Below, in pieces: positions 55,610 to 64,000 of a stretch of DNA of 64,000 nucleotides (position 1 is its first letter; the number at the start of each line of letters is the position of its first letter). The notes beneath the pieces were generated by a model. That model was not told where the DNA came from. It ran no database searches and worked only from the letters and a program-made list of their open reading frames with translations. Source of the DNA: Kiloniellales bacterium (lineage in GTDB: Bacteria; Pseudomonadota; Alphaproteobacteria; Kiloniellales; JAKSDN01); assembly GCA_030064845.1 (NCBI GenBank), contig JASJEC010000001.1, forward strand, positions 1 to 64,000. Direction: 5' to 3'. The position numbers and the translations under genes were made by a program.

Positions 55610-56344
55610 TCAGGCCCCCTTCTTGATCTCGACCAGTGCCGTGTTGATGAACAAGCCGACGCCGATCAGAGAGAGAAAGAAGACGATGTTGCGCAGATCG
55701 ATGACGCCCTGGGAGATCGCCAGGAAATTGCTGAGAAAGCTGAGCCGGGCCACGGCGTCGATCAGTGTCTCCGGCGCCCACCCCCGGAATAGGGCCTGGA
55801 CCAGATCGAGGCCGCTCATCATGAACAGGAAGCAGACCGTCACGGCCAGTACGAAGGCGATCACCTGGTTACTGGTCAGGGCCGACATGCAGGCGCTGAT
55901 GGCGAGGAAGCCGCCGGCCATCAGCCAGCTGCCCAGATAGGCGCCGAGGATCACGCCGTTGTCCGGCTGGCCGAGGTAGTTCACGGTAATCCAGAGCGGA
56001 AAGGTGAGGGCGAGAGCGATGCCGGCGAAGATCCAGGCGGCCAGGAACTTGCCGACGACCGCCTGTCCGGTCGAGACCGGGAGCGTCATGAGGAACTCGA
56101 TTGTGCCGGTCTTGCGCTCTTCGGCCCAGAGCCGCATGCCGAGCGCCGGCACCAGCACGAGATAGAGCCAGGGATGGAACTGGAAGAACGGCGACAGGTT
56201 GGCCTGGCCGCGATCGAGGAACGCGCCCAGGAAAAAGGTGAAGCCGCCGCTCATCGCCAGGAACACGACGATGAAGATGTAGGCCAGGGGCGACGAGAAG
56301 TAGGCGACCAGCTCGCGCCGGCAGATCAGGAAGAGATTGCGCAT
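55610..56344 (-). CDS. gldF: ABC transporter permease (GldF family)
   Basis: A 244-residue integral permease with six helices. The start LFLICRRELVAYFSSPLAYIFIVVFL is the GldF/ABC2 pattern, with PALGMRLWAEERKTGTIEFLMTLPVS and FLAISACMSALTSNQVIAFVLA. It lies between the ATPase gene (13 bases) and gldG (5 bases). No frameshift. Confidence 0.92.
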   Translation of the reverse strand: MRNLFLICRRELVAYFSSPLAYIFIVVFLAMSGGFTFFLGAFLDRGQANLSPFFQFHPWLYLVLVPALGMRLWAEERKTGTIEFLMTLPVSTGQAVVGKFLAAWIFAGIALALTFPLWITVNYLGQPDNGVILGAYLGSWLMAGGFLAISACMSALTSNQVIAFVLAVTVCFLFMMSGLDLVQALFRGWAPETLIDAVARLSFLSNFLAISQGVIDLRNIVFFLSLIGVGLFINTALVEIKKGA

Positions 56345-56357
56345 CGTCCCGGCGCTC

Positions 56358-57302
56358 CTAGGCCGTGGCCGTGAGTTGGCGGAACACCTCGTCGAGGCGC
56401 CCGCGCTCCAGGAAGATCTCCTCGACCTCCACGCCGGCCTCGGCCAGGGAGCCGTGGACCGGCGCCAGGATGTCCTGCCCGTTGCTGGGGTAGGCCAGGA
56501 TCTCGGTCGAGGCGCCGTTCTCCCGCACGGTCTCGACCCGTGTCACGGCATCGAGTTTGCTGAGCAGTTCGGCGCCGCGCGCGGCATCGGCCGTCTTGAG
56601 CCTCAGCGCGACCGCCTTGTGCCGCGCGGAGCGGGCCTTCAGGGCCTCGGGCTCCGCGTCGGCCACGATCTTCCCGCCGGCGATGATGATGGCGCGGCTG
56701 CAAACCGCCTCGACCTCCTCGAGGATGTGGGTCGAGATGACGATGGCCTTGTCTCCGGCCATCTCGTTCAGCAGCCCTCGCACCTCGTGCTTCTGGTTCG
56801 GGTCGAGGCCGTCGGTCGGCTCGTCGAGGATGAGGATCTCGGGGTCGAGCAGGATGGCCTGGGCCAGGCCGACGCGCCGCTTGAAGCCCTTGGACAGGGT
56901 CTCGATCGGCCTCTCGAGGACCGTGCCGAGCTGCAGGCGATCGATCACCGTGTTGCGCCGCTCGGCCTTCCGGACGCCGGTCAGGCCGCGGACCTCGGCG
57001 ACGAAATCGAGCAGGCTGGCCGGCGTCATGTCGCCGTAGGCTGGCGCGCCCTCGGGCAGATAGCCGATCCGGCGCTTGGCCTCGAGCGGATCGACGACGA
57101 CGTCGTGACCGGCCACGAGTGCGGTGCCGGCGCTGGGGGCCAGGAAGCCGGTAATCATCTTCATGGTGGTCGACTTGCCGGCGCCGTTCGGCCCCAGGAA
57201 ACCAAGAACCTCGCCCCGCTCAACAGTGAAGCTGACTTTGTCGACCGCGAGCACCGGCCCGAAGCGCTTGGTCAGGCCGCGGATCTCAAGCAGGTTTTCC
57301 AT
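56358..57302 (-). CDS. gldA: ABC transporter ATP-binding protein (GldA family)
   Basis: A 314-residue ATPase. Walker A is GPNGAGKSTTMKMI near residue 38, the signature LSKGFKRRVGLAQAILLDPE near 135-155 and Walker B ILILDEPTDGLDP; a switch His is in ISTHILEEVE. The C-terminal ~85 residues form an extension usual in this group (with LAYPSNGQDILAPV). First gene of the four-gene gld operon. Confidence 0.95.
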   Translation of the reverse strand: MENLLEIRGLTKRFGPVLAVDKVSFTVERGEVLGFLGPNGAGKSTTMKMITGFLAPSAGTALVAGHDVVVDPLEAKRRIGYLPEGAPAYGDMTPASLLDFVAEVRGLTGVRKAERRNTVIDRLQLGTVLERPIETLSKGFKRRVGLAQAILLDPEILILDEPTDGLDPNQKHEVRGLLNEMAGDKAIVISTHILEEVEAVCSRAIIIAGGKIVADAEPEALKARSARHKAVALRLKTADAARGAELLSKLDAVTRVETVRENGASTEILAYPSNGQDILAPVHGSLAEAGVEVEEIFLERGRLDEVFRQLTATA

Positions 57303-57578
57303 CGTCTGAGCGCTCCTCCGAACTAGCTCGAAAGAGAAGTCATGGTGGTGGCTTCGAAGGGCGATGTGATGCGATGAGTCATTCCCGGGAACCGCTCCGA
57401 CACGCTAGCCTCGTTGTTCGTGGTCTCGTTATTCGCGGTCCACTCGCGCCGTTGGACCGCGTCGCGCCTCGCAACCCTGGGATCGGGACGGGCTTGCGTC
57501 GTCCGTCTTCTGATCGCGCTCGGATGTAGGCCAATCTCCCGGCGCTTTCAAGGGGAAAGGCGGCGGCCCCGCGGCCGG

Positions 57579-58319
57579 CTAATGCACGCCCTGCACCGCC
57601 AGGCCGAGCCCGAGAATCAGTAGCAGGACCAACACCAGATTGCGGAACATGGCCGGCGAGAGCCATTGGCCGAACAGGCGACCGGCCTTGATCCCGAGGT
57701 AGACCGGCAGGATCCCCAGCACCGAGGCGACCGCGGTCTCGAGCGTCATCAGCCCGACCTGGGTCAGGCCCGCGGCCATGATCAGGCTGGAGAAGGTGAA
57801 GGAGCAGTTGATCGCCTGGACGAAGCGGTTGGGGTCGAGCTTGAGGGCGAGGAGATAGGGCAGCACGGGCATCACCTGGGAGCCGGTGAGCCCGTTGACG
57901 GTGCCGGTCAGGAAACCCACCAGGGGTGCGAGCGGCCGCTCGAGCCGGGCCGGCAGGGCGAGGTGGGGATTGGCGAAGGCGAAGGCGACATAGGCCACGA
58001 GCACGAGCCCTAGGACCGCGGCCGCCTCGGCCTGCTCGATCCAGACCAGCAGCGTCAGCCCGATCACGAGGCCGGGAGCGGCGGCCACGAACAGCGGCCA
58101 GAAACGCCGGACCGTCTCGCGAAAATGTCCGGCCTGGATCATCACGATGACGTTGCTCGACAGCGAGGGCACGATCACCAGGGGCAAGGCGGTCTTGAGT
58201 CCGATCGTGGCGGCCAGGATCGGCAAGCAAGTGGTCATGAAGCCGAGGCCGGTCACGCCCTTCACGAAGGCTGCGAAGAAGAAAGCGCCCGCAACGACGA
58301 GCGCGAAGTCCAGGTCCAT
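57579..58319 (-). CDS. TauE/SafE-family membrane exporter (second copy)
   Basis: A 246-residue permease with eight hydrophobic segments. FAAFVKGVTGLGFMTTCLPIL near the start and PLVGFLTGTVNGLTGSQVMPVLPYLLAL in the second half are family hallmarks. It is 30 bases after the LysR gene on the same strand. Context beside phnW suggests a small organic anion with phosphonate or sulfonate group, but that is inference. Confidence 0.9.
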   Translation of the reverse strand: MDLDFALVVAGAFFFAAFVKGVTGLGFMTTCLPILAATIGLKTALPLVIVPSLSSNVIVMIQAGHFRETVRRFWPLFVAAAPGLVIGLTLLVWIEQAEAAAVLGLVLVAYVAFAFANPHLALPARLERPLAPLVGFLTGTVNGLTGSQVMPVLPYLLALKLDPNRFVQAINCSFTFSSLIMAAGLTQVGLMTLETAVASVLGILPVYLGIKAGRLFGQWLSPAMFRNLVLVLLLILGLGLAVQGVH

Positions 58320-58349
58320 GCTTTCGCGAACCCCCTGCGCGGTCGGGTT

Positions 58350-59222
58350 TCAGACGACCGGAGCATTCTCTTTTAGCAGGTCGAAGAAGGCGCGCACCAC
58401 CCGCAGGGGCCGCCGCTCTTCCAGGCAGGCTGCGTACTCGATCGCTTCCAGCGGGGCGTCGCGCAGCTCGAGCGGATGGAGCCGGCGGTCCGGGGCGAAC
58501 TCGCTCTCGAAGACCGCGCCGACGCCGAGACCGGCCGCGACCGCCTCGCGCACGCCCTCGCGGCTGCCGATCTCGAGCACGGCGCCCGGTTCGATCGACA
58601 TTTCCGCGAGCGCCGTCTCGAAGAGGGCGCGGGTGGTCGAGCCCGGCTCGCGCAGCACCAGCCGCTCGCCGGCGAGGTCCGCCAGGCGGATCGAGCGGCG
58701 CCGGGCCCAGGCGTGGCCCCGATCGACGAAGACCAGAAGCCGCTCGCGCCGGAAGGGCAGCGCAAAGAGCCGCTGGTCGACCCGCAGATTGGCCAGCACG
58801 GCGACCTCGGTGCGCCGGTCGAAGAGGTCCTGCAGGACCTTTTCCGAGTTACCGAAGCTGATGGAGAGCTCGATGCCCGGATGTCGGCGGTTGAAGGCGG
58901 CGAGCAGGGGCACGACGTGGTAGGGCGCGTCCGCCCCGACGCGGAGCTGACCCTGGGCCAGGCCACGCGCGGCCGAGAGCAGCTGCTCCGCGTCAGCCTC
59001 CAGATTGTGCAGGCGGCGCGTAATCTCCAGCAGGCTGCGCCCCAGCCCGGTCACGGCGATGCCCCGGCCGCGCCGCTCGAACAGCTGCACGCCGTAGGTC
59101 TCCTCCAGGGCCTTGACCTGGCCGGAGAGGGTCGGCTGGGTGACGTGGAGCCGCTCCGAGGCCTTGGTGAAGCTCCCGGCCGAGGCGACGGCATGAAAGG
59201 CGCGCAGCTGGCTCCAATTCAT
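58350..59222 (-). CDS. LysR-family transcriptional regulator next to phnW
   Basis: A 290-residue LysR regulator. N-terminal winged helix (QLRAFHAVASAGSFTKASER then LHVTQPTLSGQVKALEE) and a substrate-binding domain with APYHVVPLLAAFNRRHPGIEL. It is divergent from phnW with 105 bases between starts, holding a TCCAA-N8-TTGGA palindrome. It probably activates phnW in response to 2-aminoethylphosphonate or a breakdown product. Confidence 0.92.
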   Translation of the reverse strand: MNWSQLRAFHAVASAGSFTKASERLHVTQPTLSGQVKALEETYGVQLFERRGRGIAVTGLGRSLLEITRRLHNLEADAEQLLSAARGLAQGQLRVGADAPYHVVPLLAAFNRRHPGIELSISFGNSEKVLQDLFDRRTEVAVLANLRVDQRLFALPFRRERLLVFVDRGHAWARRRSIRLADLAGERLVLREPGSTTRALFETALAEMSIEPGAVLEIGSREGVREAVAAGLGVGAVFESEFAPDRRLHPLELRDAPLEAIEYAACLEERRPLRVVRAFFDLLKENAPVV

Positions 59223-59243
59223 CGGCTTTACCTATACCTTATA

Positions 59244-59261
59244 TCCAAAATATCGATTGGA
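59244..59261. promoter_or_regulatory. Palindrome in the LysR-phnW divergent promoter
   Basis: TCCAA (59244-59248) and TTGGA (59257-59261) pair across an 8-base AT-rich spacer. It lies in the 105-base divergent region, at 22 bases from the LysR start and 66 from phnW, and fits a LysR site that would both repress its own gene and control phnW. Confidence 0.45.
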
Positions 59262-59327
59262 ATTATGTAAAGTCCCAAACCTAGTCTGGGCAACAGCAAT
59301 CGACAGGATAACGAAGGCTCGAGACCC

Positions 59328-60491
59328 ATGGCACGAGACCCCGCGGCGACCCCGACCGGCGACCCCTGGCTCCTGACGCCGGGGCCCCTGACCACCTCTC
59401 CCGAAGTGAAGGCGGCCATGCTGCACGACCTCGGTTCCCGCGATACCCACTTCATCGCCGTCAACCGCCGCGTCCGGGAACGGCTGTTGACTGCGGCCGG
59501 CGCGGCCGGCGACCACGTCTGCGTGCCCCTGCAGGGCAGCGGCACCTTCGCGGTCGAGGCCATGCTCGGCTGCTTCGTGCCGCGGGACGGCAAGGTCCTG
59601 ATCCTGATCAACGGCGCCTACGGCGCGCGCATGGCCAAGATCTGCGGCGTGCTGGGCCGGTCCTTCGTCACCCAGGAGGTGCCCGAGGACACGCCGACCG
59701 ATCTCGAGGCGCTCGACCGGGCGCTCGCGGCCGACGGCGCGATCGGCCACGTGGCGGCGGTGCACTGCGAGACCACCTCGGGGATCCTCAACCCGCTGCA
59801 CGAGATCGCCGAGGTCGTGGCCCGCCACGGCCGGCGCCTCCTGATCGATTCCATGAGCGCCTTCGGCGCGCTGCCGCTCGACGCCGGCAGCCTGGCCTTC
59901 GACGCGGTCGTCGCCTCCTCCAACAAGTGCCTGGAAGGCGTGCCGGGCCTCGGCTTCTGTATCGCCCGGCGCGAAGCCCTGGAAAGCACCGAGGGCAACG
60001 CACCTTCGCTCAGCCTCGACCTGCACGACCAGTGGCGCGCCATGGAGCGCAACGGCCAGTGGCGCTTCACGCCGCCGACCCACGCGATCCTGGCCTTCGA
60101 CAGGGCCTTGGAGGAGTTCGAGGCCGAGGGCGGCGTCGAGGGTCGGGGCGGGCGCTACCGCGAGAACTGCCGGACCCTGGTCGCGGGCATGCGGGCGCTG
60201 GGCTTCAAGACGCTGCTGCCGGACCGCCTGCAGGCGCCGATCATCGTCACCTTCCACATGCCGGCCGATCCGCGCTTCGACTTCGCGGTGTTCTACGAGA
60301 GCCTGCGCCGGCGCGGCTATGTCATCTATCCGGGCAAGCTGACCGTCGCCGACAGCTTCCGCATGGGCTGCATCGGGCGGCTCGGCAAGACCGAGATCGA
60401 GGGCGCGCTCGCCGCGGTGCGCGAGAGCCTGGCCGAGATGGGCGTCACCAACTGCACGCCGGGCGCCGCCTCCAGAGCGGATCATGTTTAG
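59328..60491 (+). CDS. phnW: 2-aminoethylphosphonate-pyruvate transaminase
   Basis: A 387-residue fold-type I transaminase. The start has WLLTPGPLTTSPEVKAAML; the PLP lysine lies in ASSNKCLEGVPGLGF, with VHCETTSGILNP and DSMSAFGALP typical of the AgxT/PhnW group. It makes phosphonoacetaldehyde from 2-aminoethylphosphonate and pyruvate. No phnX or phnA is in the window, so the next step must be encoded elsewhere. The last codons (R-A-D-H-V-stop) are made by the dispersed repeat that begins at 60474, so the natural C-terminus was probably altered. Confidence 0.9.
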   Translation: MARDPAATPTGDPWLLTPGPLTTSPEVKAAMLHDLGSRDTHFIAVNRRVRERLLTAAGAAGDHVCVPLQGSGTFAVEAMLGCFVPRDGKVLILINGAYGARMAKICGVLGRSFVTQEVPEDTPTDLEALDRALAADGAIGHVAAVHCETTSGILNPLHEIAEVVARHGRRLLIDSMSAFGALPLDAGSLAFDAVVASSNKCLEGVPGLGFCIARREALESTEGNAPSLSLDLHDQWRAMERNGQWRFTPPTHAILAFDRALEEFEAEGGVEGRGGRYRENCRTLVAGMRALGFKTLLPDRLQAPIIVTFHMPADPRFDFAVFYESLRRRGYVIYPGKLTVADSFRMGCIGRLGKTEIEGALAAVRESLAEMGVTNCTPGAASRADHV

Positions 60492-60614
60492 ATGGAACCA
60501 CTTCGTGGTTTCCAACTAAACATGTGAATCCGCTCTATTTCAGAGGTTTAGAGCAGATTCACCGGGTTGGATGGATCGCCTCCGGCGATTCAGTCAAACC
60601 CGGATCTGCTCTAG
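60474..60614. repeat. Dispersed double-hairpin repeat, copy B
   Basis: A 141-base copy of the element at 41906-42045, about 90% identical. It has the same two stems: AGAGCGGAT/ATCCGCTCT with an ACCACTTCGTGGT tip, and AGAGCAGAT/ATCTGCTCT with a GATCGCC/GGCGATT tip; changes in arms are partly compensated (GAT/ATC here versus GAT/AAC in copy A). Its left end supplies the phnW stop codon and its right end the photolyase stop codon, so two convergent genes both terminate inside it. Confidence 0.88.
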
Positions 60615-62032
60615 CGGCCCTTGATCGTCTCCAGCGCGGCGAGCGCCCGCTTGCGGGCCGCCGCGTGGTCGACCATGGGCCGGGGATAGCTCCGGCCAAG
60701 GCTGACAGAGGCATCCGCCAGGACATCGCCCGGCGCCTCCCAGGGGCAGTGGATGTGGGCGTCGGGCAGGGCGGCCAGCTCGGGAAGCCAGCGGCGGATA
60801 TAGGCGCCCTCGGGATCGAACTTCTCGCCCTGGCGCACCGGATTGAAGATGCGGAAGTAGGGCGCGGCGTCGGCACCCGAGCCGGCAACCCACTGCCAGG
60901 ACGCGCTGTTGTTCGCCATGTCGGCATCGACCAGGGTGTCCCAAAACCAGGCCTCGCCGCGTTTCCAGTGCACCAGCAGGTCCTTGATCAGGAAGGACGC
61001 GGTGATCATGCGGACCCGGTTGTGCATCCAGCCGGTCGCGTAGAGCTCGCGCATCCCGGCGTCGACGATCGGATAGCCGGTCTCGCCGCGGCACCAGGCC
61101 CGGTAACCGGGCTCGTCGTCGATCCAGGGGAAATCCTCGAAGCTCTCCTTCCAGGAGCGCTCCGGCAGGGTCGGCCAGTGGTAGAGCAGGTGTGTCGAGA
61201 ACTCCCGCCAGGCCAGCTGGCGCAGGAAGGGCTCTGCGCGATCGGCGTCGTGCCGCGCGGCCACGGCGCGCCAGACTTGGGCCGGGCCGATCTCGCCCCA
61301 GTGCAGGTGGGGCGAGAGGCGCGAGGTGCCGCTCCAGTCGGGCCGGTCGCGCTCGGCGCCGTAGGATCCGGTCCGCTCCAGGAACCGCTCTAGCCGCGCC
61401 TGCGCGCCCTCTTCGCCGGGACGCCAGGTCTCGGCCAGGCCGCCGCTCCAGTCGGGTGCGGTCGGCAGCAGGCCCCAGGACTCCAAGGGGTCGCTCTCGC
61501 TATCCAGGCCGGCGACCGTCTCGGGCGCAGGCCGGGCGGGCGGCAGGGAGAGCGTGGCGTGCAGGGTCCGCCAGAAGGGCGTGTAGACCTTGAAAGGGCC
61601 GCCGCTCTTGGTCTCGATGGTCCAGGGCTCTCTCAAGCTGCCGCCGTTGAAGCTGCGCGCCTCGATCCCGCGGGCCTTGAGGTCGCTCTTGATGCCGCCG
61701 TCGCGGTCGCGGGTGTGGGGCTCGTAGCAGCGGTTCCAGAACACGGCGCCGGCCTCGTGGCCCGCGGCCAGTTCCGAGACGATCCGGGCCGCCGGTCCGC
61801 GGCGCAGGATCAGGGCCGCGCCGCGCGCCCGTAGCCCGGCGTCGAGCGCGGCCAGGCTGTGGTGCAGCCACCAGCGCGCCGCACCGCCCAAAGGCCGGGC
61901 GTTCGGCGATTCCTCGTCGAGGATGTAGAGCGGAAGGATCGGCGCGCCGCGCTCGACGGCGGCGGCCAGGGCGGGGTTGTCGGTCAGGCGGAGGTCCTGC
62001 CGAAACCAGAGGATCGTTGGCGATGAGGTCAT
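60611..62032 (-). CDS. phrB: Deoxyribodipyrimidine photolyase (CPD photolyase)
   Basis: A 473-residue class I photolyase. N-terminal antenna domain: ILWFRQDLRLTDNPAL. C-terminal FAD domain: TSRLSPHLHWGEIGP, LAWREFSTHLLYHWP, RAWCRGETGYPIVDAGMREL, GWMHNRVRMITASFL and the SWQWVAGSGADAAPYFRIFNP signature with the Trp/Asn that contact the dimer. Repairs UV-induced cyclobutane dimers with blue light. It runs in the same direction as pdeM and the helicase, six bases after pdeM. Its stop codon lies inside repeat copy B. Confidence 0.94.
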   Translation of the reverse strand: MTSSPTILWFRQDLRLTDNPALAAAVERGAPILPLYILDEESPNARPLGGAARWWLHHSLAALDAGLRARGAALILRRGPAARIVSELAAGHEAGAVFWNRCYEPHTRDRDGGIKSDLKARGIEARSFNGGSLREPWTIETKSGGPFKVYTPFWRTLHATLSLPPARPAPETVAGLDSESDPLESWGLLPTAPDWSGGLAETWRPGEEGAQARLERFLERTGSYGAERDRPDWSGTSRLSPHLHWGEIGPAQVWRAVAARHDADRAEPFLRQLAWREFSTHLLYHWPTLPERSWKESFEDFPWIDDEPGYRAWCRGETGYPIVDAGMRELYATGWMHNRVRMITASFLIKDLLVHWKRGEAWFWDTLVDADMANNSASWQWVAGSGADAAPYFRIFNPVRQGEKFDPEGAYIRRWLPELAALPDAHIHCPWEAPGDVLADASVSLGRSYPRPMVDHAAARKRALAALETIKGR

Positions 62033-62038
62033 GATGGA

Positions 62039-62731
62039 TCAGTACGCGATCGGCGAGAGGGCGGACTTGGGAAAAGGGAAAAGTCCGTCGCGCCCCAGCA
62101 GGTAGACCTGGAACTGTCGGACCAGGAGCCCGGCAATCGCCGGGTCGAGCACGTCGAGCCCCCCGGCATAGGCGCCGAAGGCGGGCAGGATGAGGCGCCG
62201 CCCGTCGGTCACGAAGCAGCGCCCCGTGACGCGCTTGACCTTGAGCCGGACCGCCGCCTTGGGATGGAAGTGCCCACTGACCTCGCCGGCCGCCGGCCGG
62301 CCGGCCTCAGCCTCGTGGCGGAAGCGCAGCGGCCCGGCGACGACCTCTTCGACGGCCGTGCCGCCCCAGTCTTCCGGCGGCGCGGGGTCGTGGTTGCCGC
62401 AGACCCAGGTCCAGTCGAGCGCCGCCGTCAGGGTGCGCAGACGGTCGCCGTCCCGCGGCGCGAGCCTGGCCGCGGCGCGCTTGTCGTGAAAGCTGTCGCC
62501 GAGCGCGATCACGCGCTCGGGCCGGTGCCGGGTGACCACGTCCTCCAGGCGCTCCAGGGTGGCGGCCGTGTCGTAGGGCGGCAGCAGCTGGCCGCGCTCG
62601 GCGAAGGCCGATCCCTTCTCGAGGTGCAGGTCGGCCACGATTAGGGTCTTCCGGGCCGGCCAGAACAGGGCGCCGCTGCGATCCGCCAGCAGGTCCGCGC
62701 CGTTCAGCCGGAGCGCGAGGGCGCCGCTCAT
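62039..62731 (-). CDS. pdeM: Ligase-associated DNA repair metallophosphoesterase PdeM
   Basis: A 230-residue calcineurin-type enzyme. Metal motifs are visible: VADLHLEKGSAFAERG, ALGDSFHD, VCGNHDP and GHFHPKA. It fits PdeM, which co-occurs with an Lhr-type helicase, an ATP-dependent DNA ligase and an exonuclease. Its ATG overlaps the helicase stop by four bases (ATGA), so the two are co-translated. The ligase and exonuclease would lie off the right end. Confidence 0.9.
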   Translation of the reverse strand: MSGALALRLNGADLLADRSGALFWPARKTLIVADLHLEKGSAFAERGQLLPPYDTAATLERLEDVVTRHRPERVIALGDSFHDKRAAARLAPRDGDRLRTLTAALDWTWVCGNHDPAPPEDWGGTAVEEVVAGPLRFRHEAEAGRPAAGEVSGHFHPKAAVRLKVKRVTGRCFVTDGRRLILPAFGAYAGGLDVLDPAIAGLLVRQFQVYLLGRDGLFPFPKSALSPIAY

Positions 62732-64000
62732 AGCGGCATCTCGGCCTGCGGGTCGTCGTCCAGTTGCGTGGCCTCCTCGATCAAGCTCCGCGCCCCTTCG
62801 TCCAGGAGCTCGTCGAGCGCGGAGCCGTAGACCTGCTCCTTGCCGACCTCGAGCAGAACCGGCACGGCGAGCGGCGAGACGCGGTCCAGGGCCCGGTGCA
62901 CGATGCGGCCCCGGACGCGGCTCAGCATGTCGCCCAGGCGCCGGATGTCGGTCAGGCCGCCGGCGGCGTCGGCCCGGGTCGCGCGCAGCAGCACGTGGTC
63001 AGGCTCGTGTTTACGCAGCACGTCGTAGATGAGATCGGCGTTGAAGGTGACCTGGCGCCCGGTCTTCTCACGGCCCGGTGAGCGCGGCTCGATCAGTCCG
63101 GCGATCACCGCCACCTTGCGGAAGGTCCGGCGGAGCATGGAAGACTCGGCCATCCAGGCCTCAAGGTCGTCGCCCAGCATGTCCTCGTCAAACAGGCCGG
63201 CCACGTCGGTGACCGCCTCGAGGCTCCAGACCGCCAGCACGTAATCGGTCGCGACGAAGCCGAGCGGGCCGAGGCCGGCCCGCTCCATCCGCCGTGTCAG
63301 CAGCATCCCAAGGGTCTGGTGCGCGTTGCGGCCCTCGAAGCAGTAGGCGACCATGAACTGCTTGTGGCCGCGCGGAAAGGTCTCGACCAGCAGGCCGTCA
63401 GCCGGCGGCATGACCGAGCGCCAGCGCTGCAGGCGCAGCCACTCGCCGACCGCCTCGGGCAGGGCGCCCCAGCGGGCCGGCGCTTCCAGCATGCCGCGCA
63501 CCCGGTCGGCGAGGTGGGTCGAGAGCGGCAGGCGGCCGCCCATGAAGGCCGGCACCTTGGGCTCGTCGCCGCTCTGCGCCCGGCTCACCTCGACCCAGGT
63601 CTCGCGCACGCCCTCGAAGCGCAGCAGCTCGCCGGCAAAGACGAAGGTGTCGCCGGGCACCAGCCCGTTGGCGAAGTACTCCTCGACCTCGCCGAGAAAG
63701 CGCCCGCGCCTGAGCCTCACCTTGAGAGTAGGGGCCTCGACGATGGTGCCGACGTTCATGCGGTAGCGGCGGGCGTGCACCTGGGACACGATGCGGTAGC
63801 GCCCGTCAGGATCGCGCGACAGGCGGCGGTAGCGTTCGTAGTTGGCGAGGGCGTAGCCGCCGTCGGCCACGAAGGCGAGCACATCGTCGAAATCGGTCCG
63901 GCCGAGGTCGGCGTAGGGCGCGGCCCGCGTGACCTCGCGATAGAGCGCGTCGGCAATAAAGGGCTGCGAGCAGGCGGTGCCAAGGATGTGCTGCGCCAGC
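62728..64000 (-). CDS. Ligase-associated DEXH-box helicase, Lhr type (N-terminal half outside window)
   Basis: About 424 codons of the C-terminal part are visible, and the reading frame runs past position 64000. Sequence near the edge, QHILGTACSQPFIADALYRE then VTRAAPYADLGRTDFDDVL, fits the Lhr winged-helix region, followed by RYRRLSRDPDGRYRI and the Lhr-core GRFLGEVEEYFANGLVPGDTFVFAGELL. The closing acidic C-terminus overlaps pdeM. The helicase motor motifs lie beyond the window, so activity cannot be judged here. Confidence 0.88.
   Translation of the reverse strand, partial: LAQHILGTACSQPFIADALYREVTRAAPYADLGRTDFDDVLAFVADGGYALANYERYRRLSRDPDGRYRIVSQVHARRYRMNVGTIVEAPTLKVRLRRGRFLGEVEEYFANGLVPGDTFVFAGELLRFEGVRETWVEVSRAQSGDEPKVPAFMGGRLPLSTHLADRVRGMLEAPARWGALPEAVGEWLRLQRWRSVMPPADGLLVETFPRGHKQFMVAYCFEGRNAHQTLGMLLTRRMERAGLGPLGFVATDYVLAVWSLEAVTDVAGLFDEDMLGDDLEAWMAESSMLRRTFRKVAVIAGLIEPRSPGREKTGRQVTFNADLIYDVLRKHEPDHVLLRATRADAAGGLTDIRRLGDMLSRVRGRIVHRALDRVSPLAVPVLLEVGKEQVYGSALDELLDEGARSLIEEATQLDDDPQAEMPL

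Overview
The window is about 64 kb of very GC-rich DNA from a Gram-negative bacterium. Gene content suggests an alphaproteobacterium, probably of the Rhodospirillales/Kiloniellales type: TRAP and tripartite tricarboxylate transporters, a PmtA-like methyltransferase, the ligase-associated helicase/PdeM repair pair, and the CATGGCCGGA-type intergenic palindrome common in that class. No rRNA or tRNA was seen, so the taxonomic placement is inference. GC-rich codon use leaves long open frames opposite most genes; these are shadows and are not annotated.

Positions 1-35.8 kb hold a type VI secretion system (T6SS) with all thirteen core components. A PP2C phosphatase and a partial Ser/Thr kinase run leftward from a divergent region. 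tssA-tssB-tssC-tssE-tssF-tssG run rightward, with tssH (ClpV) and a sigma-54 activator further on. Then come hcp (with a -24/-12 promoter and a matching upstream palindrome), a long vgrG, a DUF2169 protein, a DUF4280 PAAR-like spike tip, a transglutaminase-like protein and two unrecognised conserved-looking genes. The envelope and control half, tagH-tssJ-tssK-tssL-tssM-tagF, converges from the right. A complete TRAP transporter (dctQ-dctM-dctP) and two small membrane-protein genes sit inside the cluster between tssG and tssH. The most novel part is 21.9-26.4 kb, where spike adaptor, PAAR-like tip, transglutaminase fold and two unknowns follow vgrG. This is a plausible undescribed cargo or accessory module.

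Positions 35.9-50.7 kb are metabolic: a P1-family peptidase, class III aminotransferase, cytochrome c plus multicopper oxidase (overlapping start/stop), agmatinase-family hydrolase, methyltransferase, TauE/SafE exporter, tctCBA uptake system, AzlCD amino-acid exporter, LOG-family protein and LysE exporter. Positions 51-57.3 kb hold a PAS histidine kinase and a Gld-type ABC system with a DUF4340 protein. Positions 57.6-60.5 kb hold a LysR regulator divergent from a phnW-type transaminase, with another TauE/SafE gene. The right end has a photolyase, PdeM and a partial Lhr-type helicase (DNA repair).

Several intergenic elements stand out. A ~140-bp double-hairpin repeat occurs twice (41.9 and 60.5 kb), and a shorter hairpin at 8.9 kb shares its first ten bases; at 8.9 and 60.5 kb the element overlaps stop codons. 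A MITE-like element with 22-bp terminal inverted repeats abuts one repeat copy.
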